NCBI GenBank assembly: GCA_000431535.1
Contig: HF991822.1
Location: 1-59,286 of the forward strand
Source: Clostridium sp. CAG:678
GTDB taxonomy: Bacteria; Bacillota; Clostridia; Oscillospirales; Acutalibacteraceae
Reading direction: 5' to 3'
Length of the DNA: 59,286 bases
The translations under genes and the position numbers were made by a program. The notes beneath the pieces were generated by a model. It was not told where the DNA came from. It worked only from the letters and a program-made list of their open reading frames with translations, and did no database searches. Of the stretch, positions 14,705 to 24,168 are shown piece by piece. The first letter of the stretch is position 1. Every line of letters begins with the position of its first letter.

Positions 14705-15395
14705 CCGTTTAGTTACTCTCCTTACTGCTGATTACGGCATTGTGCGTGCCTTTGTCCGCCGTGCGAAACTGGTAAAAAGCCGTATGGCAAGCGCTACTTC
14801 GCTCTTTGCTTACGGCAGGTTTACGCTTTATCAAACGCGGGATGCCTATGTTGCGGATGATGTTGCGCCCGTTGAAGTTTTTTTTGAACTTCGCCGGGAT
14901 ATAGAGAGTCTTGCCCTTGCTCAGTATTTCGCACAGCTTGCCTTTGAGATGGGCGCGGAGGGGCAGCCTTGTGCGGAACTTTTGCGCCTAACTTTAAATT
15001 CGCTGCATCTGCTTTGCAAAGGCAGTAAAAAACGGACGCAGATCAAAGCTGTCTTTGAGTTTCGCAGCGCCTGTCTGGGCGGCTATATGCCCAATATTCT
15101 TGCGTGTGACCATTGCGGTACATATGAAACGGATCTGATGTATTTTGATACGCTGGAGGGCAGAATTTATTGCGAAAACTGCCCCAAGGCAGGCGCCGTT
15201 CCCGTGCCGGTCAACGTAATCAAGGCGATTCGGTTTATCTGCCTTACGCCGCCTGAAAAAATATTCAGTTTTACCCTGAGCAATGAAAATCTGAAGATAC
15301 TCGGCGAAGTATCGGAAAAATACATTCTCTCGCGCGTGCAGAGAAAACTCAGCGCGCTTGAGTTCTATAAAGGATTAACTAATGAAGATCAATAA
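14649..15395 (+). CDS. recO: DNA repair protein RecO
   Basis: A 248-residue protein with an N-terminal OB fold (MKITTNGLVIKEQTTGESDR is the family's usual opening) and a C-terminal zinc site (Cys153, Cys156, Cys175, Cys178). RecO loads RecA onto SSB-coated DNA together with RecR. The start lies inside the yqzL-like gene, and the end overlaps mutS2 by 14 bases, so all three are probably translated in a coupled way. Confidence 0.95.
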   Translation: MKITTNGLVIKEQTTGESDRLVTLLTADYGIVRAFVRRAKLVKSRMASATSLFAYGRFTLYQTRDAYVADDVAPVEVFFELRRDIESLALAQYFAQLAFEMGAEGQPCAELLRLTLNSLHLLCKGSKKRTQIKAVFEFRSACLGGYMPNILACDHCGTYETDLMYFDTLEGRIYCENCPKAGAVPVPVNVIKAIRFICLTPPEKIFSFTLSNENLKILGEVSEKYILSRVQRKLSALEFYKGLTNEDQ

Positions 15396-17760
15396 ACATT
15401 ACGAAGCGCTGGAACTGCCTGCAGTGCTGGAGATGCTGAAAAACGAGGCGTCGTCGGACGATGCCAAACAAGCCGCTCTGGAACTCAGCCCAACGCATAT
15501 TCTAAGCGAGGCGCAGCTGCTTCTTTCGCAAACGGAAGACGCCTTTTCGCTGATTGCCAGATTCGGCGGCCCGTCGTTTTCGGGCCTTCGGAATGTAAAT
15601 AACGCGGTCAGCCGCGCCGCGGCGGGCGGCGAACTCAATACTTCGGAACTGCTCGGCATCGGCGGCACCCTGCGTGCCGTGCGCGCGCTTTATGAGTGGT
15701 ACGGCCACTGCAGCGGCGTTTCCACCAGCCTCGATTTTTTCTTTGATTCGCTTACGGTAAATAAGTATCTGGAGGAAAAGATCTTTTCCGTGATCGTTTC
15801 GGAAGAGGAAATCGCAGACCGCGCCTCCGATGAACTCTATGAGATCAGAAGAAAAATCAGAGCCAAATCCAATTCTGTGCGTGAAAAACTGGATTCGATC
15901 CTGCACAGTTCACATTATCAAAAATTTTTGCAGGAACCGATCGTAACCCAGCGTTCGGGCAGATACGTTGTTCCCGTAAAGGCAGAGCACCGCGCGGATG
16001 TTCCCGGACTTGTGCACGATATGTCCTCCTCCGGCGCAACCGTCTTTATAGAACCGGTCTCCGTGGTGGATGCAAATAATGAGATCCGCATTTTAGAGAG
16101 CCGCGAACGTGAGGAGATCCGGCGGATCCTGTTTGAACTCTCACAGGAAGCCGGTAATTTTTCTGAGAGCATTAAAAGTTCTTACGAAAACGCCGTGCGG
16201 ATTGATCTGATTTTTGCCAAGGCGCGCCTGGCATATAAAATGAAAGCGTCCGTCCCGGTTCTGAACGCAAACGGAACGGTGCTGCTCAAAAAGGCGCGGC
16301 ATCCGCTGCTGGATCCAAAAAAAGTTGTGCCGGTTGATATCTCGCTCGGCGGAGAATTTGATACGCTCGTGATCACCGGCCCGAATACCGGCGGCAAGAC
16401 GGTTTCCATCAAAACCATCGGTTTGCTGACTTTAATGGCAATGTGCGGTCTGATGATCCCTGCGGCGGATCAGTCACAGATCGCCGTGTTTGATAATATC
16501 CTTGTGGATGTCGGCGATGAGCAAAGCATCCAGCAGAATCTTTCCACCTTTTCCGCCCATATGGTCAATATCATTGCTATTATGAAAAAGGCGGGCGGCA
16601 ATTCGCTGGTGCTGATCGATGAACTCGGTGCCGGAACGGATCCCGTGGAGGGCGCGGCCCTTGCCGTTGCCATTATAGAGGATCTGCGCGCCAAAGGCGC
16701 AAAAATCGCCGCTACAACCCATTATGCGGAGCTGAAAGCCTACGCGCTGGAAACGCCGGGCGTTATGAACGGCAGCTGTGAATTTGACGTGGAAACTTTA
16801 AGACCCACTTACCGCTTGCTCATCGGCGTTCCGGGGCGCTCCAACGCATTTGCCATTTCAGAACACCTCGGCATGGAAAATGCCGTTATAGAAGAGGCGA
16901 AACGCCTGGTCAACAGCGAAAGCAGATCTTTTGAATCGGTGCTGGAAAAACTGGAGGAAACACGGCGCGAACTGGAGCAGGAAAAGGATAAAGCCCAGCG
17001 CGCAATGGATGCTGCGGACAGAATGCGCAGAAAAGCCCAGTCAGAAAAAGACAAGGCTGCCCGGCTGCGGGATAATGAACTGGAACGGGCTAAGCGTGAA
17101 GCGGAAAAGATCATTGCCAGCGCAAAGCGCCAAAGCGCGGATTTTCTTTTGCGGCTGGAACAGTTAAAAAAAGAGGCGGATCAAAATCATGCCGCCGAAG
17201 TGGCAAGAAAAACCAGGAGGGAGATCAAAAACCGCCTTGGCGAAATGGAGGATACCGTCAATCCGCGCCGCCTTGCCGATGAATGGGATGAGGATTATAA
17301 ACTTCCTCGGCCGGTTGTTCCCGGCGACGCCGTGATCATACGCTCGATCGGAGAGGGCGAGGTCGTTGAAGTCAATAAAAATAATGTGATCGTAAAATCC
17401 GGCATGCTGAAAACAAGAGTCAAAATGTCTGATCTGCGGCTTATCAAAAAGAAAGAGGCGCCGAAACAGAGTAAACCGTCTCTGCTTTACAGAACTTCTT
17501 CCAAAGCAGATTCCGATATCAGCACAGAGATCGATCTGCGCGGCAAGACGGTGGATGAGGCGCTGCACGATCTTTCCTTGTTCATAGATAAGTGCGTGTT
17601 GCTGAATCTGCATGAGATACGGATCATCCACGGCAAAGGAACGGGCGCGCTGCGTGCGGCGGTGCAGGATGATCTGCGCCATCACCCGAATATTGCCGAT
17701 TTCCGGCTCGGCGCCTACGGCGAAGGGGAAAGCGGCGTTACGATTGCTCACTTAAAATAA
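15382..17760 (+). CDS. mutS2: MutS2 protein (endonuclease / ribosome rescue factor)
   Basis: A 792-residue protein with a MutS core and clamp helices, Walker A GPNTGGKT (333-340), Walker B LIDELGAGTDP, a long charged coiled coil (about 515-615), and a C-terminal Smr domain with HGKGTGALR (750-758). MutS2 suppresses recombination in some bacteria and splits collided ribosomes in Bacillus. Length and domain order are typical. It closes the phoH to mutS2 run and is followed by a terminator. Confidence 0.96.
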   Translation: MKINKHYEALELPAVLEMLKNEASSDDAKQAALELSPTHILSEAQLLLSQTEDAFSLIARFGGPSFSGLRNVNNAVSRAAAGGELNTSELLGIGGTLRAVRALYEWYGHCSGVSTSLDFFFDSLTVNKYLEEKIFSVIVSEEEIADRASDELYEIRRKIRAKSNSVREKLDSILHSSHYQKFLQEPIVTQRSGRYVVPVKAEHRADVPGLVHDMSSSGATVFIEPVSVVDANNEIRILESREREEIRRILFELSQEAGNFSESIKSSYENAVRIDLIFAKARLAYKMKASVPVLNANGTVLLKKARHPLLDPKKVVPVDISLGGEFDTLVITGPNTGGKTVSIKTIGLLTLMAMCGLMIPAADQSQIAVFDNILVDVGDEQSIQQNLSTFSAHMVNIIAIMKKAGGNSLVLIDELGAGTDPVEGAALAVAIIEDLRAKGAKIAATTHYAELKAYALETPGVMNGSCEFDVETLRPTYRLLIGVPGRSNAFAISEHLGMENAVIEEAKRLVNSESRSFESVLEKLEETRRELEQEKDKAQRAMDAADRMRRKAQSEKDKAARLRDNELERAKREAEKIIASAKRQSADFLLRLEQLKKEADQNHAAEVARKTRREIKNRLGEMEDTVNPRRLADEWDEDYKLPRPVVPGDAVIIRSIGEGEVVEVNKNNVIVKSGMLKTRVKMSDLRLIKKKEAPKQSKPSLLYRTSSKADSDISTEIDLRGKTVDEALHDLSLFIDKCVLLNLHEIRIIHGKGTGALRAAVQDDLRHHPNIADFRLGAYGEGESGVTIAHLK

Positions 17761-17773
17761 AACCAAATTACGC

Positions 17774-17802
17774 GCGGGCGATTTTCGCCCGCCGTTTTCA
17801 TT
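17774..17802 (+). terminator. Intrinsic terminator after mutS2
   Basis: GCGGGCG (17774-17780) pairs with CGCCCGC (17786-17792), then TTTTCATTTT. Confidence 0.88.
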
Positions 17803-17907
17803 TTATAAGAGCGTACGATATTTAGTGTATTTTGATTTTTCTTTTTTCAACATTTTGTGTCAAGAGATATTACAAAAATTTAATCAGAAAAATCTTGCGC
17901 ATTTTAC

Positions 17908-17936
17908 TTGACTTATCCGTTGCACTTATGTATAAT
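17908..17936 (+). promoter_or_regulatory. Promoter of ylxM-ffh-rpsP-khpA
   Basis: TTGACT (17908-17913), 17-bp spacer, TATAAT (17931-17936). It is about 65 bases before the ylxM start and close to sigma-A consensus. Confidence 0.88.
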
Positions 17937-18000
17937 ATCTCTTGCTGTAAAGATTATCTACTTTACAGCAACGCAGAAAAACGCGGAAAGGGGTATAACA

Positions 18001-18366
18001 GTGGCGAAAAATCTTGAAGTTTCTTTTTTACTTGATTTTTACGGCGAAATGCTTACAAAGAAACAGCATGATTTTCTTGTTTACTATTATGATGAAGATC
18101 TGTCCCTTTCAGAGATCGCGGAAAACGAAGGCATCACGCGCCAGGGCGTAAGAGACGCTATTAAGCGCGCTGAAAACCAGTTGTTTGATATGGAAAACCG
18201 GCTCGGTCTCGCAAAGCGTTTTACGGAAATGAAAAAAGGCCTGGATGAGATCACGCAGTGCGCAGAGGCAATCAATGACTATAATCTCAATCACAGCCTT
18301 TCAAGGGAAATCAACGATAATATCTCTAAAATAAAAGCCACAGCTGATTATTTATCTCAGCTTTAA
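18001..18366 (+). CDS. ylxM: YlxM family HTH protein
   Basis: A 121-residue protein with a sigma-70 region 4-like helix-turn-helix (LSLSEIAENEGITRQGVRDA, about residues 38-57). YlxM is conserved upstream of ffh in Firmicutes and in streptococci modulates the signal recognition particle GTPases. The GTG at 18001, preceded by GAAAGGGG, gives the standard N-terminus; longer in-frame starts upstream would run into the promoter. Confidence 0.92.
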   Translation: MAKNLEVSFLLDFYGEMLTKKQHDFLVYYYDEDLSLSEIAENEGITRQGVRDAIKRAENQLFDMENRLGLAKRFTEMKKGLDEITQCAEAINDYNLNHSLSREINDNISKIKATADYLSQL

Positions 18367-18388
18367 TTTAATTTAGGAGTTGATCGCT

Positions 18389-19789
18389 TTGGCATTCGAG
18401 GGTCTTTCGGAAAGGCTTGAAAATTCCTTTAAAAAACTTCGCGCCAAAGGCAAATTAACCGAATCTGATGTTAAGGACGCAATGCGTGAGGTTCGCCTTG
18501 CTCTTTTAGAGGCGGATGTAAACTATAAGGTCGCAAAGGATTTTACAAAATCCGTTACCGAACGGGCGATCGGCGAGGACGTTATGGAATCGCTTACACC
18601 CGGTCAGATGGTCATCAAGATCGTCAACGAGGAACTCACAAACCTGATGGGCGGCAGCGAGAGCCGGCTTGCCGAGGCAAATCATCCGCCTACCGTAGTC
18701 ATGATGTGCGGCCTGCAGGGTTCCGGTAAAACAACCCACAGCGCAAAACTTGCCTTAAAACTGAAAAAAGAAGGGCACCGTCCGCTGCTCGTTGCCTGCG
18801 ATATCTATCGCCCCGCTGCAATCAAACAGCTGCAGGTGGTCGGCGGGCAGATCGATGTTCCCGTTTTTGAAATGGGCACGGAAAACCCCGTAACGATCGC
18901 GCAGGAGGCGGTTAAATATGCCAAGGATCACGGCTATGATTACGTGTTTTTGGACACTGCCGGCAGACTTCATGTTGATGAGCAGCTGATGCAGGAACTG
19001 CAGAATATCAGAAGCACGGTGCACCCGCACGAGATCCTGCTTGTTATAGACGCTATGACCGGTCAGGACGCTGTAAACGTTGCCAAAAGTTTTAATGAAA
19101 CGCTTGGTATAGACGGCGTTGTTTTAACGAAGCTGGACGGCGATACAAGAGGCGGCGCCGCGCTCTCCGTAAGGGCGGTAACCGGCAAGCCGATCAAATT
19201 CGTCGGCACCGGCGAAAAACTCGGCGATCTGGAAACGTTTCACCCCAGCCGTATGGCTTCGCGTATCCTCGGCATGGGCGATGTGCTTTCGTTTATCGAA
19301 AGAGCAGAGCAGAGCCTGGATCAGAAAAAAGCGGCGGAACTGGAAAAGAAACTTGCCAAAAACAAATTTGATCTCAATGATCTTCTGGATCAGTTTGATC
19401 AGATCTCCAGAATGGGCAGCCTGAAAGACACCATTAAAATGCTGCCGGGAATCGGTTCCAAGATCAAGGAAGAGGATATAGACGAGCGCGCGTTTGACAG
19501 ATTCCGCGCCATCATCTATTCCATGACAAAGCAGGAACGCACGCATCCCGAGATTATCAATCCTTCCCGCAAACGCAGGATCGCAGCGGGCTGCGGCATG
19601 CAGGTAGAGGATGTTAACAAACTGCTTTCCCAGTTTAAGCAAATGAAAAAAATGATCAGCCAGTATGGCGGCAAAGGCGGCCCGCGCATCAGTAAAAAAA
19701 TGCGCCGCCTGCTGCAGCAGAATCCCGATATGGCGCAGAAAATGATGGGGATGACGGGCAGCGGAAAAAATAATCCGTTTGGATTTTAA
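18389..19789 (+). CDS. ffh: Signal recognition particle protein Ffh
   Basis: A 466-residue SRP54 protein with an N domain, GTPase domain with GLQGSGKT (108-115) and LDTAGRLH, and a Met-rich M domain ending [15 protein letters not shown]. It targets nascent membrane proteins to FtsY with the 4.5S/6S RNA. A TTG at 18389 with AGGAG nine bases upstream gives the typical [10 protein letters not shown] opening and is preferred to the TTG at 18380. No SRP RNA gene is visible nearby. Confidence 0.97.
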   Translation: MAFEGLSERLENSFKKLRAKGKLTESDVKDAMREVRLALLEADVNYKVAKDFTKSVTERAIGEDVMESLTPGQMVIKIVNEELTNLMGGSESRLAEANHPPTVVMMCGLQGSGKTTHSAKLALKLKKEGHRPLLVACDIYRPAAIKQLQVVGGQIDVPVFEMGTENPVTIAQEAVKYAKDHGYDYVFLDTAGRLHVDEQLMQELQNIRSTVHPHEILLVIDAMTGQDAVNVAKSFNETLGIDGVVLTKLDGDTRGGAALSVRAVTGKPIKFVGTGEKLGDLETFHPSRMASRILGMGDVLSFIERAEQSLDQKKAAELEKKLAKNKFDLNDLLDQFDQISRMGSLKDTIKMLPGIGSKIKEEDIDERAFDRFRAIIYSMTKQERTHPEIINPSRKRRIAAGCGMQVEDVNKLLSQFKQMKKMISQYGGKGGPRISKKMRRLLQQNPDMAQKMMGMTGSGKNNPFGF

Positions 19790-19857
19790 TCAGGTATTCA
19801 CCCGATACATTTCGGTTCATGAATAAAACAATACTTATTTATATGGAGGAAAACATC

Positions 19858-20100
19858 ATGGCAGTTAAGATCAGACTTCGCAGAATGGGCGCTAAGAAAG
19901 CTCCTTTTTATCGAGTTGTTGTTGCAGATTCCAGATACCCGAGAGACGGCCGTTTCATCGAGGAGATCGGAACGTATAACACAATGGTAGATCCCGCGGA
20001 GATCAAAATTGACGCTGAAAAAGCAAAAAAATGGATCGCAAACGGCGCGCAGCCAACAGATACTGTAAAAAGCATCCTGAAAAAAGAAGGCATTCTTTAA
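19858..20100 (+). CDS. rpsP: 30S ribosomal protein bS16
   Basis: An 80-residue protein starting [20 protein letters not shown], the classical bS16 N-terminus, with GGAGGA upstream of the ATG. It sits between ffh and khpA as in most Firmicutes. Confidence 0.98.
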   Translation: MAVKIRLRRMGAKKAPFYRVVVADSRYPRDGRFIEEIGTYNTMVDPAEIKIDAEKAKKWIANGAQPTDTVKSILKKEGIL

Positions 20101-20133
20101 TCTTTTGCGGATTATAAGACGGAGGTGTTTTCT

Positions 20134-20367
20134 TTGGAGGAATTGTTAAAAGCGATCACCAAAGGCCTTGTGGATAACCCGGATGCCGTTACCGTTGAGG
20201 TAGACGAACCCAATGAAGAGGGCGTTATCTTTTATCATCTTCACGTTGCGGAGGAGGATATGGGCCGTGTTATCGGCAAGCAGGGCAGAATCGCAAAGGC
20301 AATACGCGTTGTAATGCGCGCAGCCGCAACCAGACATGATCAAAAAATTTCCGTGGAAATCGATTGA
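20134..20367 (+). CDS. khpA: KH-domain RNA-binding protein KhpA
   Basis: A 77-residue single KH-domain protein with the RNA-binding loop VIGKQGRIAKAI. KhpA pairs with KhpB/EloR and influences cell elongation and RNA metabolism in Firmicutes. A TTG at 20134, eight bases after GGAGG, gives the usual start; the GTG at 20125 overlaps that site. A terminator follows, so here rimM-trmD are a separate unit. Confidence 0.94.
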   Translation: MEELLKAITKGLVDNPDAVTVEVDEPNEEGVIFYHLHVAEEDMGRVIGKQGRIAKAIRVVMRAAATRHDQKISVEID

Positions 20368-20396
20368 TCAAAACAACAGATTGATTTTGAAAAATG

Positions 20397-20419
20397 CCGC
20401 CTGAAACAGGCGGTTTTTT
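20397..20419 (+). terminator. Intrinsic terminator after khpA
   Basis: CCGCCTG (20397-20403) and CAGGCGG (20407-20413) with an AAA loop, then TTTTTTC. Confidence 0.9.
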
Positions 20420-20420
20420 C

Positions 20421-20449
20421 TTGCAAAAAATTTCTTCAGCCTATATAAT
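20421..20449 (+). promoter_or_regulatory. Promoter of rimM-trmD
   Basis: TTGCAA (20421-20426), 17-bp spacer, TATAAT (20444-20449), starting one base after the khpA terminator's T-run. Confidence 0.8.
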
Positions 20450-20464
20450 AAATTCGGTGATGTT

Positions 20465-20974
20465 ATGAAACAGTTTCTGGAAGTCGGAAAGATCGTAAAT
20501 ACCCACGGTATCCGGGGCGAGGTAAAACTGCAGCCCTGGTGCAACAGTGTGGATTTTTTAAAACAGTTTCAATTTCTGTATCTGGATGAAAGCGGTAAAA
20601 TTCCGGTTGAACTTTTAACTGTTCGCGCGCATAAAAACTGCGCCGTGCTCAAGCTTGCCGGGGTAGACAGCATAGACGCCGCGGAAAAGTATAAAAACCG
20701 CATTCTTTACTGCAACCGTGACGACGCCGTGATCGATGAGGACGCGCAGTATATTCAGGATCTGATCGGCTGCGCGGTAAAAAATGCAGAAACAGCAGAA
20801 GTTTACGGTAAAGTAACGGATGTCGTGAATTACGGCGCCTCGGATATTTTGGAGATTGAAGATCACGGCAAAAAACGCTATGTGCCGCTGATTGATGAGA
20901 TCGTTAAAAATACAGACTGTGAAAACGGTGTGATTGAGATCATACCAATGAAAGGGCTTTTTGATGAGAATTGA
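20465..20974 (+). CDS. rimM: Ribosome maturation factor RimM
   Basis: A 169-residue protein with the RimM N-terminal beta barrel (EVGKIVNTHGIRGEVKL at residues 5-21) and a C-terminal PRC-barrel (ending VIEIIPMKGLFDEN). It assists maturation of the 30S head. It overlaps trmD by 11 bases. The short leader after the promoter leaves only a weak ribosome site (GGTGATG). Confidence 0.95.
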   Translation: MKQFLEVGKIVNTHGIRGEVKLQPWCNSVDFLKQFQFLYLDESGKIPVELLTVRAHKNCAVLKLAGVDSIDAAEKYKNRILYCNRDDAVIDEDAQYIQDLIGCAVKNAETAEVYGKVTDVVNYGASDILEIEDHGKKRYVPLIDEIVKNTDCENGVIEIIPMKGLFDEN

Positions 20975-21692
20975 TATTATGACGCTGTTTCCGGATATGT
21001 GCCGCGCCTATCTTGGGGCAAGCATTATCGGCAGAGCGCGCGAAGCGGGCAAAGTGCAGATCGAATGCACGGATATCCGGGATTACACGCAGGATAAGCA
21101 CCGCCGGGTGGATGATTCGCCGTACGGCGGCGGCATGGGGATGATCATGCAGGCGCAGCCCATTTATGACTGCTATATGGATCTGTGCAAAAAAACAGGG
21201 GCAAGGCCGCATCTGATCTATCTTACGCCCCAGGGCAAAACGCTTACCCAGCAGCGTGTGAAAGAACTTGCAAAGCTGGATTATATTGCGCTGCTGTGCG
21301 GCCATTATGAGGGTGTGGACGAGCGTGTTATAGAAGAATTGCAGCCGGAGGAGATTTCGGTCGGCGATTATGTGCTCACGGGCGGCGAACTGCCTGCGCT
21401 GATTGTTGCGGACGCGGTTTCGCGCATGATTCCGGGCGTGCTCTCCAGCGACGAATGTTTTACGGAAGAGAGCCACTATTCCTCTTTGCTGGAATACCCA
21501 CAGTACACCCGCCCGTATGTTTGGCACGGCAGGCAGGTGCCGGAGGTTCTGATCACCGGTCACCACGCAAATGTGGAGGCGTGGCGCCGGGAACAGTCGC
21601 TGATAAGAACGGCAGAGCGGCGGCCGGATATGCTCGAAAAAGCGCAGCTTACGGAGAAAGAGATCCGCTTTCTGTCCGATTTAAAACGATAA
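20964..21692 (+). CDS. trmD: tRNA (guanine-37-N1)-methyltransferase TrmD
   Basis: A 242-residue SPOUT methyltransferase starting MRIDIMTLFPDMC, with the knot motif LLCGHYEGVDERV and SVGDYVLTGGELPAL. It methylates G37 of tRNAs and prevents frameshifting. The ATG at 20964 is chosen over an overlapping TTG. In most Firmicutes rplS (bL19) follows trmD; here it does not, and ptsH comes next. Confidence 0.97.
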   Translation: MRIDIMTLFPDMCRAYLGASIIGRAREAGKVQIECTDIRDYTQDKHRRVDDSPYGGGMGMIMQAQPIYDCYMDLCKKTGARPHLIYLTPQGKTLTQQRVKELAKLDYIALLCGHYEGVDERVIEELQPEEISVGDYVLTGGELPALIVADAVSRMIPGVLSSDECFTEESHYSSLLEYPQYTRPYVWHGRQVPEVLITGHHANVEAWRREQSLIRTAERRPDMLEKAQLTEKEIRFLSDLKR

Positions 21693-21776
21693 ATAAAAAT
21701 TATGTGAATTTTGCACAAATCAGGGCACAATATTTTGTGTTAAATCTATAAGTCATACGAACTTTGCCCCAACACA

Positions 21777-21804
21777 TTGACCTAAACCGTTTTAGTGGTA
21801 TAAT
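21777..21804 (+). promoter_or_regulatory. Promoter of ptsH
   Basis: TTGACC (21777-21782), 16-bp spacer, TATAAT (21799-21804) with extended TGG before the -10. Confidence 0.82.
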
Positions 21805-21861
21805 ATGTAATACAGTCAAAAGGTAAATAACTTTTTAATTCTTGAAATGAGAGGTTTTAGT

Positions 21862-22125
21862 ATGTTTGTTAAAGATGTAACGGTTGAAAATCAGGTAGGG
21901 CTGCATGCCCGTCCGGCAACATTCTTCATTCAGAAAGCCAATGAATTCAAGTCTTCTATCTGGGTTGAAAAAGATGAAAGAAGAGTCAATGCAAAATCCT
22001 TGCTTGGCGTTCTTTCTCTCGGCATCATGGGCGGAACGGATATTCGCATTATCGCGGACGGCTCTGATGAGGAAGAGGCTGTTGAGGGCCTTGTCGCTCT
22101 CGTTAAAAGCGGCTTTACAGAGTAA
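21862..22125 (+). CDS. ptsH: HPr phosphocarrier protein
   Basis: An 87-residue HPr with the PTS phosphorylation site His15 (VGLHARPA) and the regulatory Ser46 (NAKSLLGV), the target of HPr kinase in Gram-positives. It can therefore act both in sugar transport and in CcpA-type catabolite control. GAGAGG lies seven bases before the ATG at 21862. No enzyme I gene is adjacent; the gene is monocistronic between its own promoter and terminator. Confidence 0.95.
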   Translation: MFVKDVTVENQVGLHARPATFFIQKANEFKSSIWVEKDERRVNAKSLLGVLSLGIMGGTDIRIIADGSDEEEAVEGLVALVKSGFTE

Positions 22126-22143
22126 GATCGTAAAATTTTGTCG

Positions 22144-22172
22144 GCACGGCGCATTCGGCGTCGTGCTTTTTT
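22144..22172 (+). terminator. Intrinsic terminator after ptsH
   Basis: GCACGGCGC (22144-22152) pairs with GCGTCGTGC (22158-22166) with one G.T pair, followed by TTTTTTA. Confidence 0.88.
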
Positions 22173-22238
22173 ATCTTTACGCCCGCTTTGATTTATGATA
22201 AAATATTCGGGCAAAACTTTCTTTAACGGGTGAATCGG

Positions 22239-24059
22239 ATGACGGAGAAGGAACTTCGTAAAAAAGCAATGGCGCTCCCGCTGCAGCCGGGCGTGTACAT
22301 TATGAAAAACAAAGATAAAAAAATCATCTATATCGGCAAGGCAAAGAAACTGAAAAACAGGGTTTCCTCCTACTTCGGATCACATTCCAACCATTCTTTA
22401 AAGGTGATCCGAATGGTGGAGAATGTGGATGATTTTGATTATATTCTTGTGGATACGGAATTTGAGGCGCTCGTTCTGGAATGTTCGCTGATCAAGCAGC
22501 ATATGCCGAAATACAATATTCTGCTCAAAGATGATAAGGGCTATAATTATATCAAGATCACAAAGGGTGATTTTCCGCGTATTTCCGAATGTAAACGGAT
22601 CGATGATGACGGCGCTGAGTATATCGGCCCCTATATCTCCGGCTTTTCCGTAAAACAGGCGGTGGAGGAAACGCTGAAGATCTTTAAATTGCCCCGCTGC
22701 AATAAAAAATTTCCGCAGGAATACGGCAAATCAAGACCCTGCCTGAACGGCTTTATGGGGCTTTGTTGTTCGCCGTGCGCCGGCAGGATCACGCAGCAGG
22801 ATTATGTTAAGACCGTGGAGGACGCACTTGCGTTCCTTAAAGGCGGCAGCAAGGCGTCTGTTCGGGATATGACGCAAAAAATGAATTCGCTTTCCGAGGA
22901 ACTCAAGTTTGAGGAGGCGGCAAAACTCAGAGACAGAATACGCGCCATAAAAAATCTGGAGGAAAGGCAGAAAGTTGTTTCTATCAATGTTCCGGAGGAG
23001 GATGTTTTTGCTCTGGTAAACGGCAAAAAGAAAGCCTGTTTTGAAGTGCTTCGCTTTAAAAACGGCAGGCTCAGCGATACGGAATTCTGGCTCATTGATT
23101 CACAGGATGATCTTAAGAACGCGCGCCTTGAACTGATTGAGCGCTATTACTCCATGCGTGCCGATATACCTTCCCGGATCGCGGTGGACGGCGAAATAGA
23201 GGATGAGAAACTTTTGCGCGAATTCCTTGAAAAGCAAAGGGGCAAAAAGGTTGAATTTATTCATCCGCAAAAAGGCGAGCATCTCTCTATTCTGAATATG
23301 TGCATCAAAAATGCCAATGAACATTTGGCGCAGAATGAGGGCAGGCTCGGCAGGGAATTTGCCGCGCTGGAGGAACTTGCGGCGCTGCTGGGGCTTCCGA
23401 AACCGCCCGAATATATTGAAAGTTATGATATTTCGCACACGTTCGGCGCGGATAATGTTGCCGGCATGGTGGTGTTCCACAACGGCAGACCGATGAAATC
23501 CGCTTATAAACGTTTTTCAGTCAAAGGGTTTGACGGGCAAAACGACGTCGGTTCTATGAATGAGGTGCTTACACGCAGGTTCAATCATTACTATAACGAT
23601 GAAGAGGGCAGCACATTTAAGATCCTGCCGGATCTGATTCTGCTGGACGGCGGCCAGCCGCAGGTAAACGCCGTGCTCCCTGTGATCCAAAAAATGAAAC
23701 TCTCCGTTCCGGTTTTTGGTATGGTGAAGGACAGCAAACACCGCACCCGTGCAATCGCTTACGGCGGCGGAGAGATTGAGATCAATTCCCACAGGGCGGC
23801 GTTTACGCTTGTTTCCAATATTCAGGAGGAGGTGCACCGCTTCGCCATTTCCTATCATCATAAAAAGCATGCAAAAAGCACGTTTTCATCCGGGCTGATG
23901 CAGATTGACGGTATAGGGGAGAAAAAAGCAAAAGCGCTTTTAAAGCACTTTAAAACTATATCTTCCATAAAAGAACAAACGCCCGAGCGCCTTGCTCAAT
24001 GCCCGTCCGTCAGCAAAAAAGACGCGGAAAAAATTTACGAATTTTATCATAAATTGTAA
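22239..24059 (+). CDS. uvrC: Excinuclease ABC subunit C
   Basis: A 606-residue nucleotide-excision repair nuclease. The N-terminal GIY-YIG domain has GVYIMKNKDKKIIYIGKAKK, a UVR motif lies near residues 200-240, the RNase H-like C-terminal nuclease has ESYDISHTFGADNVAGM, and a helix-hairpin-helix (IDGIGEKKAKALLKHF) ends it. UvrC makes both incisions around UvrB-bound lesions. The ATG at 22239 is preferred to a GTG at 22230, which would lie within the GGGTGA ribosome site. Confidence 0.97.
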   Translation: MTEKELRKKAMALPLQPGVYIMKNKDKKIIYIGKAKKLKNRVSSYFGSHSNHSLKVIRMVENVDDFDYILVDTEFEALVLECSLIKQHMPKYNILLKDDKGYNYIKITKGDFPRISECKRIDDDGAEYIGPYISGFSVKQAVEETLKIFKLPRCNKKFPQEYGKSRPCLNGFMGLCCSPCAGRITQQDYVKTVEDALAFLKGGSKASVRDMTQKMNSLSEELKFEEAAKLRDRIRAIKNLEERQKVVSINVPEEDVFALVNGKKKACFEVLRFKNGRLSDTEFWLIDSQDDLKNARLELIERYYSMRADIPSRIAVDGEIEDEKLLREFLEKQRGKKVEFIHPQKGEHLSILNMCIKNANEHLAQNEGRLGREFAALEELAALLGLPKPPEYIESYDISHTFGADNVAGMVVFHNGRPMKSAYKRFSVKGFDGQNDVGSMNEVLTRRFNHYYNDEEGSTFKILPDLILLDGGQPQVNAVLPVIQKMKLSVPVFGMVKDSKHRTRAIAYGGGEIEINSHRAAFTLVSNIQEEVHRFAISYHHKKHAKSTFSSGLMQIDGIGEKKAKALLKHFKTISSIKEQTPERLAQCPSVSKKDAEKIYEFYHKL

Positions 24060-24076
24060 AAATAATATTTCTGAAC

Positions 24077-24105
24077 TTGACTATGCGAAAGTTGAAATGT
24101 ATAAT
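24077..24105 (+). promoter_or_regulatory. Promoter of rsmD-coaD operon
   Basis: TTGACT (24077-24082), 17-bp spacer, TATAAT (24100-24105). The leader holds a small GGCGG/CCGCC hairpin at 24124-24147. Confidence 0.82.
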
Positions 24106-24168
24106 GTAATGTGTATAAATTCCGGCGGGCGCCGCAAGGTTTCCGCCAATTAACGGCTGTGATTTGTT

